Of a stretch of 64,000 bases of DNA, positions 50,417-61,590 are shown in pieces. Numbering within the stretch: position 1 is the stretch's first letter; each line of letters opens with the position of its first letter. The notes under the pieces were generated by a model. It saw nothing but the letters and a program-made list of their open reading frames with translations, was not told where the DNA came from and did not search any database. This stretch comes from Leishmania infantum JPCM5. Taxonomy: Eukaryota > Euglenozoa > Kinetoplastea > Trypanosomatida > Trypanosomatidae. The stretch is from assembly GCF_000002875.2 (NCBI RefSeq), contig NC_009411.2:310001-374000 (forward strand), given 5' to 3'. The position numbers and the translations under genes are program-made.

Positions 50417-53400
50417 ATGATGCGCCGCGCATTGAGTGGTGCCGTCGCCGTCCGCGCGTCGGCGATGCGCAGTTATACGGACGCCCGCACGATCCGCAAG
50501 CCGAACCCATATGACCAGCTCGTCAACGCCGAGAACCAGCACTACGTGGAGGATCTCATGCGACAGTACGAGGCTGACAGCGCTCTTGTCGATCCCAGCT
50601 GGGTGCCCGTGCTGGAGGCAATTCGGTCCGGAAGTGACGATTCTCCGGTTGTGGCGACGTTCAGCCGCCCGACAGACGCCAAGTCATTGTCGGAAAAGCA
50701 GCGCCACGACAATATGCGCCTTTCGTGGATGATCCGCGAATACGAGCGGTTTGGCCACCATATGGCGAACGTGGACCCGCTCAGCGGCTACCACGCCGAT
50801 AATCGTATCCTGGGATCTCGCACACTGGCGCCGGAGGAGTTCGGCTTCACCAAGGATGATCTGACGCATGTCTTCAACGTCACTTTTGGCGCCAGCCACG
50901 AGGCGACCTTTGTCAGCGGTGGCACTGCCATGACGCTGCAGCAGATTATCGATCAACTCCGCCGGCTCTACTGTGGACCGATCGGGTTCGAGTTCATGTC
51001 GTCGGGCTTCTTCGAGCTGCGCAACTGGTTCCGGCAGGAGGTCATGGACTCCCTGCAGCCCTTGCCAGCCGAGGAGCGTAGGCTTTACTACAACGACGTC
51101 GTGAAGGCCTGTGGCTTCGAGAAGTTTCTGCAGTTGAAGTACGCCACAAAGCATCGCTTCGGCCTCGACGGCGGCGAGGCGCTCATTCCGGCCTTGAAGG
51201 CCGCCATCCTCACGTCGAGCGACCTCGGCGTGCAGAGCGCGATCATCGGCATGGCACACCGCGGCCGCCTGAATGTCCTGGCGAACGTGCTGCGCAAGTC
51301 CCTGCGCGCCATCCTGAACGAGTTCGAAGGCCGCGTGGCGATCGAGGATGCGCACCTCACCGGCGACGTCGAGTACCATCTCGGCAAGCGCAAGCACGTG
51401 AAACTGCCAAACAACAAGTCCATCGAGCTGGACCTGCTGCCGAACCCCTCCCATCTCGAAGCCGTAAACCCGCTGGTGCTGGGTAAGGCGCGTGCGCGGC
51501 AAATCTACACGAACGACGTGGAGTGCACGGCGGTGCTGCCGATCCTCATCCACGGCGACGCCGCATTCGCCGGTCAAGGGTCGTGCTACGAGACGATGGG
51601 CTTCTGCGAGCTAGAAAACTTCCACGTCGGTGGCACGCTGCATTTGGTCATCAACAACCAGATTGGATTCACCACCAACCCGAAGGACTCGCGCGCCAGC
51701 GCCTACTGCACCGACCTGTCAAAGGTGAACAACGCCCCCGTGATGCACGTCAACGGTGATGACGTGGACGCGTGCGTGAAGGCGGCCAAGATTGCCGCAC
51801 GCTTCCGCCAGCAGTTCCACCACGACATCATCATCGACCTCGTCTGCTACCGCCGCTACGGACACAACGAAACCGACCTGCCCGACTTTACCCAGCCGCA
51901 GCTGTACAACCAGATTCGCCAGCACCCCAGCGTCGTAGACATTTACACCAAGACCCTCATCAGGGACGGCGTGCTGACGGCAGAGGAGGCCAAAGCGAAG
52001 GACAAGGAATGGGAGGGCGTCCTGCGCCAGGCGTACGACCGCATGAACAGCGCACAGAACTTCGTGAAAGTCATGCCCGTGTTTGACCCCGAGAGCGAGA
52101 ACACCTCGGCCGATTTGTCGTACGCGAAGATCGCTGCCACACGTGTGCCGCCGCCGGTTTCGGCGGTGGACACCGGCGTCGAGACTCAGACGCTACGCAT
52201 GGCCGGCTTGCGCCTGGCGTCGATCCCGAAGGAGATGCAGAAGCCGCACCCGGTGGTGGAACGGACGTACGCGGCGCGCAAGAAGGGCACGGAGCAGGGG
52301 GACGCAATCGAGTGGTGTCAGGCAGAGCTCATGGCGTTGGCGACGCTCTCAATGCAAGGGGTGCCGATCCGGCTGACTGGCGAGGATGTCGAGCGCGGCA
52401 CCTTCACCCAGCGCCACGCCGGCATTACGGACATGAAGACGAACCTCAAGTACTTCCCGGTGAAGACGCTGTCGCCTTCGCAGGCCCTCATCACAATCTC
52501 CAACAGCTCCCTCTCTGAGCTCGGCGTCTGCGGCTTTGAGATGGGGTACAACATGGAGAACACCCGCTCCATCACCATTTGGGAGGCCCAGTTCGGCGAC
52601 TTCGCTAACGGTGCACAGGTGATCTTCGACCAGTTCCTCAGCTGCTGCGAGGAGAAGTGGAATGAGCACAGTAGCCTCGTCCTGTCGCTGCCGCACGGCT
52701 ACTCGGGCGCCGGCCCCGAGCACAGCTCTGCTCGCGTGGAGCGCTTCCTGCAGCTGAGCGACGACGGCGACCGAGTGCCATCGGACTTTCGCCACTTCCC
52801 CAACGACCAGGCGCTCGAAATCCGCATCCGTCGCCACAACTGGCAGGTGACCTACCCCAGCACTCCGGCGAACTACTTTCATCTTCTGCGCCGCCAAGGA
52901 CTCCGCGAATTTGCGAAGCCGCTCATCAATTTCTTCTCGAAGGCGCGCCTGCGTGCGCCGAACCTATCAAAGCTGTCCGACATGACTCAGGGGACCAGTT
53001 TCAAGGCGGTCATTGACACCGCACGCGCCAAGGACACGGTGGCCCGCAAGGTCGTGTTCTGCTCTGGCCAAATCGAGAGCATTGTGAATGATGCAAAGGC
53101 CGCCAGGCAGAAGGAGACGCCAGGCGTGCACGACGACGTCGTCCTCGTCACAGTCGAGCAGCTGGCTCCGTTCCCGTGGGAACAGGTGGCGGATGTGATG
53201 GAGAAGTACGCGCAGCGTAACCTCAACACGGAGTTTGTGTGGCTGCAGGAGGAGCCACGCAACATGGGCATGTGGACGCACATGCGGCCCCGCATGAACA
53301 GCCTGATGCACCATCTCGGCCTCAAGCAGAAGCGCATTAACGTCGTGAGCCGCCCGTCTGCAGCTTCGCCGTCCACGGGCTACGGCTCCGTGCACGTGGC

Positions 53401-53437
53401 GGAGGAGAAGAAGCTTATCGCGGAAACCCTCGCATGA
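50417..53437 (+). CDS. OGDH: 2-oxoglutarate dehydrogenase E1 component
   Basis: 1,006 aa, normal length for the family. It is the thiamine-diphosphate-dependent decarboxylase of the mitochondrial 2-oxoglutarate dehydrogenase complex, converting 2-oxoglutarate to a succinyl group on E2. The N-terminus MMRRALSGAVAVRASAMRSY is a typical mitochondrial presequence. Hallmarks in order: HRGRLNVLANVLRKS near 281; GDAAFAGQG near 380; NNQIGFTTNP near 412; the ThDP/Mg-associated region with VCYRRYGHNETDLPDFTQP near 475; the second transketolase domain with ISNSSLSELGVCGFEMGYN near 695; and LPHGYSGAGPEHSSARVERF near 758. The C-terminal transketolase-like domain ends near 1,000. Trypanosomatid genomes usually carry two E1 paralogues; which one this is cannot be told here. 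The frame is intact. Confidence 0.97.
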   Translation: MMRRALSGAVAVRASAMRSYTDARTIRKPNPYDQLVNAENQHYVEDLMRQYEADSALVDPSWVPVLEAIRSGSDDSPVVATFSRPTDAKSLSEKQRHDNMRLSWMIREYERFGHHMANVDPLSGYHADNRILGSRTLAPEEFGFTKDDLTHVFNVTFGASHEATFVSGGTAMTLQQIIDQLRRLYCGPIGFEFMSSGFFELRNWFRQEVMDSLQPLPAEERRLYYNDVVKACGFEKFLQLKYATKHRFGLDGGEALIPALKAAILTSSDLGVQSAIIGMAHRGRLNVLANVLRKSLRAILNEFEGRVAIEDAHLTGDVEYHLGKRKHVKLPNNKSIELDLLPNPSHLEAVNPLVLGKARARQIYTNDVECTAVLPILIHGDAAFAGQGSCYETMGFCELENFHVGGTLHLVINNQIGFTTNPKDSRASAYCTDLSKVNNAPVMHVNGDDVDACVKAAKIAARFRQQFHHDIIIDLVCYRRYGHNETDLPDFTQPQLYNQIRQHPSVVDIYTKTLIRDGVLTAEEAKAKDKEWEGVLRQAYDRMNSAQNFVKVMPVFDPESENTSADLSYAKIAATRVPPPVSAVDTGVETQTLRMAGLRLASIPKEMQKPHPVVERTYAARKKGTEQGDAIEWCQAELMALATLSMQGVPIRLTGEDVERGTFTQRHAGITDMKTNLKYFPVKTLSPSQALITISNSSLSELGVCGFEMGYNMENTRSITIWEAQFGDFANGAQVIFDQFLSCCEEKWNEHSSLVLSLPHGYSGAGPEHSSARVERFLQLSDDGDRVPSDFRHFPNDQALEIRIRRHNWQVTYPSTPANYFHLLRRQGLREFAKPLINFFSKARLRAPNLSKLSDMTQGTSFKAVIDTARAKDTVARKVVFCSGQIESIVNDAKAARQKETPGVHDDVVLVTVEQLAPFPWEQVADVMEKYAQRNLNTEFVWLQEEPRNMGMWTHMRPRMNSLMHHLGLKQKRINVVSRPSAASPSTGYGSVHVAEEKKLIAETLA

Positions 53438-55758
53438 AGCGTGTGAGAGCGCTCACGCGTGACGGCGCTTCATCTTGCTGGCGACTCCCCTCTTTGGCTT
53501 CGGTGCGGGCGTCTCTCTTTGCTCCCTTTCCGGTATCAGCCCCCACCCGCACTCTGCCAACTCCGCCATGCCTCTGCGTGCTTCTTTCGCATGTGCTTGT
53601 TGTTTTCGGCCCTCCCCGCTCCTCTCTCCCCTTAATCATGTGGTCGCTCGCCTGTTGACGGGTTCCACGTTTCTTTTTGGGTGTGCACCCTCCCCCCTCC
53701 CCACCACCGACACCTTTTTTTCTCACGCATATTTCATGAACAATTCAACGTGCGTCTGCGTGTGAGAGTAAGGGTGCTACTTTGTTGTTCTTGTGTGCCG
53801 TCTGCTTGGCTGTCCTCGTCTTTGTCTGTTCTCGTTGAAAGGTAAGGGGTGGGGGAAGGGGAGCACTCTCCGTGTGCTGGCGGTGAAGCTGGAACGCACC
53901 CACACAGGCACACAGGAAAAGAGAGAGGTCGGCGTGCCCCTGCTGCCCATCCCACACCCCACCCCGTACCCCTTACCCTTCAACGCACACCCACACACAT
54001 CATGCTGCCGACGTCTGCTTTTACGTCGATCTGTGACGTGTTTGGCGCATGGGCGCTGGGAGAGGGGCATGTGTCTTTGGATATGTTGTTGTATTTTGTT
54101 GTGCTGCTTAAAGGGAGCGAAGCGGATGGACGATGCATTGATGTCGCCGGTGCTTTCTTCTGCCATCCCCGTGGACATCTTCTGAGCGATCTTTGTTGTT
54201 CTCAGGCGGTGCTCTTGTACCCCCTCGTCGCAAAATGAGTGTGACCGGACCCCATCCCGTGTCAACACAATCGCCATGATTAGGCGCGCCAGCACGCACG
54301 ACGATCCTCCCCGAGCTTGCTTCCCCGGCTCGCGGGTCGACGTGAAGCCCCTCTCTCCCTCTCTTCTCCTTCCCTCCTCATGTAATATTCGAACGGTTCA
54401 AGCGAAAACGACGTCGTACTGAACGTCTCTCTCTCTCTCTGGTCTCATCTGTTTAAACGTTGGTGCGTTGTGCGCGCGTGCGTCATCTCGGACGGTGGCA
54501 CTACATTATGGGCGTTGTTGCGGTTGTTGTTTTTTGATGCCTCCCCCTCCCCCTCCCCACCCCCCTCTGCCGGGATCCTTCACTCTCCTTCCTTCGACGC
54601 GTATGTTGCGCGTACGTGTTATCGGGCCCAGGCATAGGCGTACACAACAGTGCAACGCCGTGGTCCTGTGAGTTCTCTTCAAGGCGGAGGGGAAGTGGGA
54701 CGAAGAGAACTGACGGCTCGAGCGGGCCCCGGAGGAAGGGAGCGGTGGAGATTGCTATGACTGGGATGGCGCTTGTCGCGGTGTTGCTTCCGTCCTTTGG
54801 CCGTGTTTCCCTCTCAACTCTTGTGTTTCCTTTTCCACGTAATTACAGAAGACTCCTGTGGACTGCAATGTGACAGTGGCGACGCACACAGGCGATAATG
54901 AAGGCTGTAAAAGACAGAAAACGAGGACAGAAGCCGAGACATGGAAAGCCGTCGGCGGAGGGTGGACGGACGGTTGGTCAAGGTGTTGGGCGGCTTTCTA
55001 CCCACAAACCGGCGAGCATTGCAGAGAACTCTCACTGTTCAGAAGAAAGAGAGGCATGGAGAAGGGTGCTTGCCGTCAAGGATGGCGCTCTCTTCTCCCC
55101 GCCCCATCCCCGGTAGCTCATTCGTAGGAAAACATTGCCCTACCCGAATGCGCAAACACCGCCACCGCCGTATGCTTGCTCAAGTTCTTCTGTTTTCACA
55201 GGCCATTCGGATGCCGATGTCTACAGTGGCCTGGAACCTCTTCGCCCCACCGCGCCGCGCCCCACCCCACCCCACCCCTGTTCTGCGAGCGTAGGAATAG
55301 TGGACAAGTGTTCTGAATGGCCACGCTCTCGTAGGCTCCGGTTCGTGCAAGAGAGCCCCCTCCCTCTCCCCTCCGTCACTCTCTCTCTTTCTTCTCTCCG
55401 CTTTAGCAGGGTGTGCACGTACGCATGCACCCCGCTGAGTGTTCACTCGCAGCTTATCGTCATCGCGCGCTCCCATCGTCCAAAGACAGGTGCACCACAC
55501 AATGGATGGTTCATGAGACTTCCGCGTCCCACACACGCCCCCCTCTCCTCCGACGAGACGCATTTCTTTGGCACCGTCGCTGCTGCCTGTCCACTAGGGT
55601 TTGTGTGCGCTGGTGTTTGTTCTCTCCCGTGGGAGAGGATCGATTCGGATACTTTGCAGAGGTAGCATCCCCACCACAGCAGCCACCGCTATATTCCCGT
55701 GTACCTCTCCTCCGCCCCCCCCCCACCACCACCCGTCCTCGTCTCCCCTGAGTCGAAG
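53438..55758 (+). other. Long intergenic region
   Basis: About 2.3 kb without a supported gene. It is CT-rich at 54430-54450 and C/A-rich at 53940-53999. Several open frames of 60-176 codons exist, but their translations are Ser/Pro/Arg-rich and lack domains. AG sites after CT tracts near 55375-55405 and ~55660 are candidate acceptors for the Fab1 gene. Confidence 0.5.
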
Positions 55759-58700
55759 ATGCCAACAGATCGCTCTCTATGGGTGGAGGACAAGTATGCA
55801 CTGCGATGTCGCGGGTGTGGCAAGAAGTTCACGGTCTTTCGCCGTCGCCACCACTGCCGCAGGTGTGGTCAGGTATTCTGCTACGAGTGCCTCAACCCTC
55901 TACCAACAGCGGCCTCCACACCACAAAACATCGTCTTCAGCGTCTACCAGTGGTTTTCGCCGTCGCCGGCTACGCCGCTTAGCACGCCGACATCAGCCCA
56001 AGCGCGGAAGACTACTGAGAAAAATGAAGTTGTCGGCAGTAGCCGCGACGGGGCTGCGGCGGCGGCGGGCTCTACCGCCGCCGCAGCGGAGCTTTCTATG
56101 CGTCTGTGCTGTCGCTGCGCTGCCACCATTGCAGAGAACGCTGCGCGCGAAGCCTCGGTGTCGCATGACGAGTTTGAACCCTCTTCGCTTCCAGTCCACA
56201 GCACCGCCCCATTGGGGCCGATGATGCCGTCGCCCCTTATGCGGAGTGTGTCACTACCGTGCCCGCCGCTATCGCAGCTGAATACGCCATTGCGACTCAG
56301 CGGGAGGGGCCTTCCTGAAGGGGCGCCATCGCCCGCTCCACGGCGTACCCCGCCATCCTTCGAAGCGGCGCGCCAGTCGGAAGCCGAAGGCCCCCCTTAC
56401 ATGGCCCCCGAGTTGCTGGAAGGCACAGCAATGCATGCGGAGACAGCAGAGGAGCGCGAGGTCACGTACTCCATCGGCCGCGTTCGGCGTCCACCGCCGT
56501 CGGTCATGACGCAGTGGTGGAAAGCTCATCAAGAGGCTCTGACCAACAAGGAAGCGCGCACCTTCCCGGTGCAGCGGACAGGCCCGTGCGCATCTACGTT
56601 GGAGAGTGCCGGAGCACTTGTGCGGACGCTGAGCGGCCACGCCGACTTTCACGCGCGCTTCTTCCTGGAAGAAGATGTGACGCAGTCACCATCGGACCCC
56701 AATGGTGGCGTGATGGGGAGCGCAGCGGTCGTTCCTGTTGCTGCCGCTCCGGCGCCGCCGCGCGGATTCCTGGACGACTTCGGCGCTGTATGCACGACCC
56801 ACCTCGAGGCGCGTATTCAGCACATGCTTCAATCTTATTTCCCTAACCTTGGCGGACCGCGACTGTGTTGCCACCTCGCTGATGTTGCCTGGCACATCGT
56901 GTGCCACACTGCTGTCGCCCTCGACGCCAATATTTTGGACCACTTGTCCAGCTTCTTCATCCTGGACCCCGCGCAGCCGGCACAGTGTATCGTGTACCCG
57001 GGCCTGGTAAACCGTCGACGTCTGCCTTCGAAGCGAGTCATGAGCCCGTGCGACCATCCGCGCGTGCTGCTGCTCGCGGGGCACCTCTCCTACCCAGTGC
57101 AGCCGGCCGAAGACCTCGTTGAATATGTGCGTTCTTACAGCGGCTACCTGGACAAGTTGTTCCAGCGGCTGGTGATGTGGCACCCCGACGTGATTGTTGT
57201 CGAGGGCGGCATGCACCATTACCTGCGCGCGCGCATCGAGGAGGAGGGCCAGATGCGCCTCGTGCTGGACGTTGGTCGTGACTTTCTCGTCCAGCTATCA
57301 TGGTGCTTGCGTGCTGACATCATCGCTGACCTTCAGTACGTTGGCGTTGGCGACTTGGCCACCACAGCGCCGCTGGGTCACTGCACCCGCTTCGAGGTGC
57401 TCGAGTTGGCAGAGGAAGTGCACTGTTGCGGCTTCCGCGGCTTCGACGCGCTGTCGTTCCACACCCTCGTCCTCCGCGGCGGTTGTCCGAGCGGGGGCGT
57501 CGTTGCGCACGACAGCAGCGACGGCGAGCAGCAGTGGGAAACAATGGAGAAGGTGGTAAGGGAGGCAGTTGTCGTTGCCTATCATCTGGCTCTGCAGGCG
57601 CACGGCGCCGCTGCACTTGTACGCAAAGGTCTGCCTGTTTCCGTGAGTGGTGCAGCGCCGACCGCAGAGGAAGCCGCCGCCGCCGCCATCACAATGAATC
57701 TCGGATGCCACTTCCCGTCGTCGGTACAGTCCGCGTGCCGCGACGCCGCGAGTCCCGCTGCGCTGTCTGCCCTGAAGGACAACATCGTGGTGAACATTGT
57801 GCACATGGATGAGCTATTCGAGGGGGGATCCGGCGGCGGTGGCGGAGGTGCCGCCGTGAGCACACTGGCCAAGTCGCGGAGCACCGAGCTGTCCCTCGAG
57901 CGCGGCGCCTCTCGTGGCTCGCTCACGCTTTTCCAAGGTGGCTCACACCTCGACTTACCTGCCAGCGGCGCTGCATCAGCGTCACCCAGCGCTTCGCTGC
58001 TAAGCCCGCCTCTCGGACGCGCTGAGGCGCCAGCGACGAATGCCTACGCGGTGGTGCAGCAGAAATCCGCCTTGACCTTCTACGGTTCCGGAGACGAGAG
58101 CCTCTTTCACTTTCTGGTGAACCGCTGCGCCGGCATGGAGTCGCAGGTGCTCTACTTGCACGGCGCGCATCGAGTGAAGGTGATCACGTCGACCAGTGCA
58201 CTTCTCCCCTCTGCAGCAGCCATACTCACTGAGAGCGGTCTCGCGGGCGTCTTGGGTGCTGCGCAGATGCTGGCGTTTCACAAGGTTGCATCGCGGCAGA
58301 GCGCTGCGAGGGCGCTGGCCGCGGCGGAGCCGCTGGACGCTCATGCATTAGCCGCCTTTGTTGCGCACCTGAAAGGATACTTTTCTCTTCGAATCCGCAT
58401 GGCGGACGAGGATGCAGGGGTAGCGGCGGCGGATGCGGTGGTCGTGGCTGCCGCCCCGGTCGACGCTGTGGTGGAGGTCTGCGAGCCGCATCTCCTCAAC
58501 CTCTCCACCGCCGCCTTCCTGGAGTGGGTGGTGTACGGCTGGATACCCGCGCTCTCGAGGCAATTTGCGCAGCCGAGTGTGCAGTTGCACTTCCAGTTCC
58601 ATTCCCTAGGGATGGCTGCGCAGCGGCAGCAACCCGGTGCTACCAATGTCTCCGCCTACGCTAATACCGTGACATTCCTGGTAGAGGCAGTGCCTCTGTT

Positions 58701-60843
58701 TCGCATCGAGTACCCGCGAACCGTGATGCCGCGCGCCGCTCCCGCACCACAGGCAGAGGGTTCTTCTGAGGAGGATGCGATGAGCATCGTCGATTGTCTC
58801 TACGCCGGAGACGACGCCGAGGAAATGGAGGGTCTTCTCGCCGAGCTGCAGCAGGTGACCCGCGCATCCTTGGATCGGATGGAGCAGGTGGAGAACGCCA
58901 AGGCAAGTGTGCCGGCTGCAGCGTCCCCGGTAAACACTACACACGTTCCAGAAGACGCGGAAGGAAAGGCAGCCGCCGCCGCCAGGCCGTCTTCGATGCC
59001 CACCGTGGAGCGCTCCACGAGGGACTTGCACCAGCTCTCGGAAGACATACAGCACGCGCTCTCAGTCCTTCAAGATGCACGCCAGCGTGGGCATCCGGAT
59101 GTGGTGCTTCTTCTTGCCAATATGCGCAGTCACCTGCTCCCCGCGCTGTTGGCCGCGTATCGCGGCTGGCACGTGGCGCAGCGGAGGGCCACCACGAAGA
59201 GTGCCGCCACTACCCCAGCAGACGCTGCCGCGGCTACCGCGCCTGAATACCCTTCTTGCCTTCGTCAGCTGGACGGATGCCTGTATCACAAGGAGCGTGC
59301 GCAGTGGATTCGCCTGGCGGAGCCATCGAGCATCCTCGCCGCAGCCCTGCTTCACCTCTATCGGCCCCTTCCACCCAGCACGCCTTGCACACCATTGATC
59401 ACAAAGGGTGCAGCTGCCGGCAGGGAGTTTGAACTGAAGAAGCCTGTCGGCAGCGAAGCAGCAGCGGCGGCATCGGCCACACCCCATATCGCCTTTGCTG
59501 TGGAATGCACACACACTGCATCGTCGCCGGACATGAGCCCGGCCACGCGATCGGGGCAGCCGCCACTGCTGTCGATGGTAAGCCAGCTGTCACCAGCAGA
59601 GGCGCTCGCGGTGCTTCGCCATAGCGGCAGAGCAGATGCGGCATCGCCCACGTCGCTGAAGTGCACGCTCTCTGGGTATCAGTCGGTGGTGCACCTCGGC
59701 GTCGGCGGACCTGCTGGGCTCGCAGGTGGGGCGGTGGCGACGCTCAGCGGTGCCGCGAGTGTGGCCAGCATGATCGGTGGTGGCACTGGCAACGCGGAGC
59801 CCACCATCACCGTGGACGTGCTCTTCCCCCTCAGCTTTGCAGCCCTTCACGTGCTCTACACGGACGGCGCTCCCTTTGACATCTGTGCAGCGCTGGTGCG
59901 GTGTCGGCCCTTCAGCACCGACGGCGGCAAGTCGCATTCGAGATTCTTTGTGACGCAGGACGGACGCTTTCTCATCAAGTCCGTGAAACCGATGGAGCTG
60001 CGCCACTTCCGAGAGTGGGCACCCCGCTACTTTGCAAGGATGGAAGAGCACTACACGTCGTTGCAGCGGGCGCAGCAGCCGCAGCCGTCTGACGGTGAGA
60101 CCTGCGCGCACCTGTTTGAGGCGCAGTCAACGCTGGGAAAGATAATGGGCCTCTACACCGTTCACGTGCAAGGTTCGCGCGGCAGAGCTTCGGCGTCGCC
60201 CGCCACGTCCTCCGGCGCAGGGCTTGGCGACACCACACCGCAGCTGTGGGGCCTCCTCACGGACGGAACGCACTGCTTCATGGTGGTCGAGCAGCTTCTT
60301 TTTCAGCGACCAGTGCGGGAGAAGTGGGACCTGAAGGGCAGCCAGCGCAACCGCACGACAGAGCAGACGGCTGCGGTGCGCCTTGACGTCGACCTTGTTC
60401 AAGAGCGTCTACGGCTGGGCAACTTCTTCTTTTGCACGCCGGAGGCGAAGAGTCTATTGATGGACCACCTCTCCCGCGACACCGCGCTGCTGGCTGACAG
60501 CGGCATCATGGACTACTCGCTCATGGTCTCTGTCGGCGACGGCAGCGTGTGCGTGGGCATGATCGACTTTTTGCACCCGTACTCATCCGCTAAGGTGCTC
60601 GAGTCGAAGATGAAGTCTAGCCTAGACACAATGCTCGGCTACACCCGCCGTGACCCAACCATCATCGATCCAGCAAGCTACGCGGCGCGGTTTATGCTCT
60701 GGATGGATGGCTACTTCAACGGCGTCCCAGATCGGCTGTTCCCGCTTACCAGTGTGCGGCAGCTGAAGGAAGACCAGGAAAGCGGTGTGGTCGAAAAGCG
60801 GCCCCACCTCCCACCTCTGTCCAGTGAGACAGCGAAGAGGTAG
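55759..60843 (+). CDS. Fab1/PIKfyve-type phosphatidylinositol 3-phosphate 5-kinase
   Basis: 1,694 aa from the first ATG (MPTDRSLWVEDKYALRCRG). It should convert PI3P to PI(3,5)P2 on endolysosomal membranes. Residues ~8-55 form a FYVE zinc finger: WVED (WxxD motif), CRGCGKKF, the basic RRRHHCRRCG motif and CYEC; a final CxxC occurs at ~116 after a long insertion. Residues ~430-560 match the Fab1 chaperonin-like (TCP1) domain, with RVLLLAGHLSYP and PDVIVVEGGMHHYLRARIEE. The kinase domain lies at ~1353-1672: DGRFLIKSVKPMELRHF (ATP-site Lys near 1405), REKWDLKGSQRNR, DSGIMDYSLMVSV and GMIDFLHPYSSAKVLESKMK (the family's MDYSLL and IDF motifs). Long Ala/Ser-rich linkers separate the domains. The catalytic Lys and Asp residues appear present, so the enzyme is probably active. 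The frame is intact. Confidence 0.95.
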   Translation: MPTDRSLWVEDKYALRCRGCGKKFTVFRRRHHCRRCGQVFCYECLNPLPTAASTPQNIVFSVYQWFSPSPATPLSTPTSAQARKTTEKNEVVGSSRDGAAAAAGSTAAAAELSMRLCCRCAATIAENAAREASVSHDEFEPSSLPVHSTAPLGPMMPSPLMRSVSLPCPPLSQLNTPLRLSGRGLPEGAPSPAPRRTPPSFEAARQSEAEGPPYMAPELLEGTAMHAETAEEREVTYSIGRVRRPPPSVMTQWWKAHQEALTNKEARTFPVQRTGPCASTLESAGALVRTLSGHADFHARFFLEEDVTQSPSDPNGGVMGSAAVVPVAAAPAPPRGFLDDFGAVCTTHLEARIQHMLQSYFPNLGGPRLCCHLADVAWHIVCHTAVALDANILDHLSSFFILDPAQPAQCIVYPGLVNRRRLPSKRVMSPCDHPRVLLLAGHLSYPVQPAEDLVEYVRSYSGYLDKLFQRLVMWHPDVIVVEGGMHHYLRARIEEEGQMRLVLDVGRDFLVQLSWCLRADIIADLQYVGVGDLATTAPLGHCTRFEVLELAEEVHCCGFRGFDALSFHTLVLRGGCPSGGVVAHDSSDGEQQWETMEKVVREAVVVAYHLALQAHGAAALVRKGLPVSVSGAAPTAEEAAAAAITMNLGCHFPSSVQSACRDAASPAALSALKDNIVVNIVHMDELFEGGSGGGGGGAAVSTLAKSRSTELSLERGASRGSLTLFQGGSHLDLPASGAASASPSASLLSPPLGRAEAPATNAYAVVQQKSALTFYGSGDESLFHFLVNRCAGMESQVLYLHGAHRVKVITSTSALLPSAAAILTESGLAGVLGAAQMLAFHKVASRQSAARALAAAEPLDAHALAAFVAHLKGYFSLRIRMADEDAGVAAADAVVVAAAPVDAVVEVCEPHLLNLSTAAFLEWVVYGWIPALSRQFAQPSVQLHFQFHSLGMAAQRQQPGATNVSAYANTVTFLVEAVPLFRIEYPRTVMPRAAPAPQAEGSSEEDAMSIVDCLYAGDDAEEMEGLLAELQQVTRASLDRMEQVENAKASVPAAASPVNTTHVPEDAEGKAAAAARPSSMPTVERSTRDLHQLSEDIQHALSVLQDARQRGHPDVVLLLANMRSHLLPALLAAYRGWHVAQRRATTKSAATTPADAAAATAPEYPSCLRQLDGCLYHKERAQWIRLAEPSSILAAALLHLYRPLPPSTPCTPLITKGAAAGREFELKKPVGSEAAAAASATPHIAFAVECTHTASSPDMSPATRSGQPPLLSMVSQLSPAEALAVLRHSGRADAASPTSLKCTLSGYQSVVHLGVGGPAGLAGGAVATLSGAASVASMIGGGTGNAEPTITVDVLFPLSFAALHVLYTDGAPFDICAALVRCRPFSTDGGKSHSRFFVTQDGRFLIKSVKPMELRHFREWAPRYFARMEEHYTSLQRAQQPQPSDGETCAHLFEAQSTLGKIMGLYTVHVQGSRGRASASPATSSGAGLGDTTPQLWGLLTDGTHCFMVVEQLLFQRPVREKWDLKGSQRNRTTEQTAAVRLDVDLVQERLRLGNFFFCTPEAKSLLMDHLSRDTALLADSGIMDYSLMVSVGDGSVCVGMIDFLHPYSSAKVLESKMKSSLDTMLGYTRRDPTIIDPASYAARFMLWMDGYFNGVPDRLFPLTSVRQLKEDQESGVVEKRPHLPPLSSETAKR

Positions 60844-61590
60844 GCCAGCGGAGGGGATGGGGCGATTTATGCGTCTCCATATATGTGTGTCTGGGAGTGG
60901 GCACCCCTCCCCCACTACAACAACCACCAGCGATGTACCTCCTCGCTGCTGCCTCCACCTTTGTTTTTCTCTGATGTCTTGCTTGAAGCACCACATGAAA
61001 GAGTATGTCGACGTCATGGTCGCAGTGGGGGGAGGGACGCACATACGTGTCCCGCTCTACCGCTGGCACGCGGTGAGTACCCCCCCCACCCCCAACAGGT
61101 CCATGAAAGTAAGGAACATCCTCTATGCTGTTGCGCTTCGAACCCCTTCTTCGCTTCATTCGCGCCTCACCACTCCCACCCTTTGGCTCCTCTTTCACGA
61201 CTTCTTATGTGGCGGCACCACCTCCTGCTATCTGCTCCTTACGTATGGTTTTTGGTTTCTTGCTAGCCTCCTGCACGCGCCACCCTCCCCACCGCTGGTT
61301 TCGCCGCCTGTCTTCGACCGGCTTCGTCGACGGCATGCATCCGTTTCTGCTTCGTTTCTCTCCTGGGTGTGCGTAAGGCACGCGTCTGCCTGCGCCACCG
61401 ATACGGTTCGCATTTTGGCTTCTGACAGCGATGGAATCGGCTGTGGCATGCACGCCCAGCTCCACCGCTCACCTCCCCCCACTCCCTTCTCCCCGGCCAT
61501 CGATTGCAGGCATATGCACCGTCCCTTTTTTTTTTGGGGGGGGGGTCTGAACGCCCCTCTCTTCGTCGTGTTTCGTGACGTGTCGTTGAT
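60844..61590 (+). other. Intergenic region
   Basis: Spacer of ~750 bp downstream of the Fab1 gene, with an oligo-T/oligo-G junction at 61525-61545. An open frame spans much of it, but the translation is low-complexity. Decayed sequence related to the downstream pseudogene may begin a little before 61591. Confidence 0.5.
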
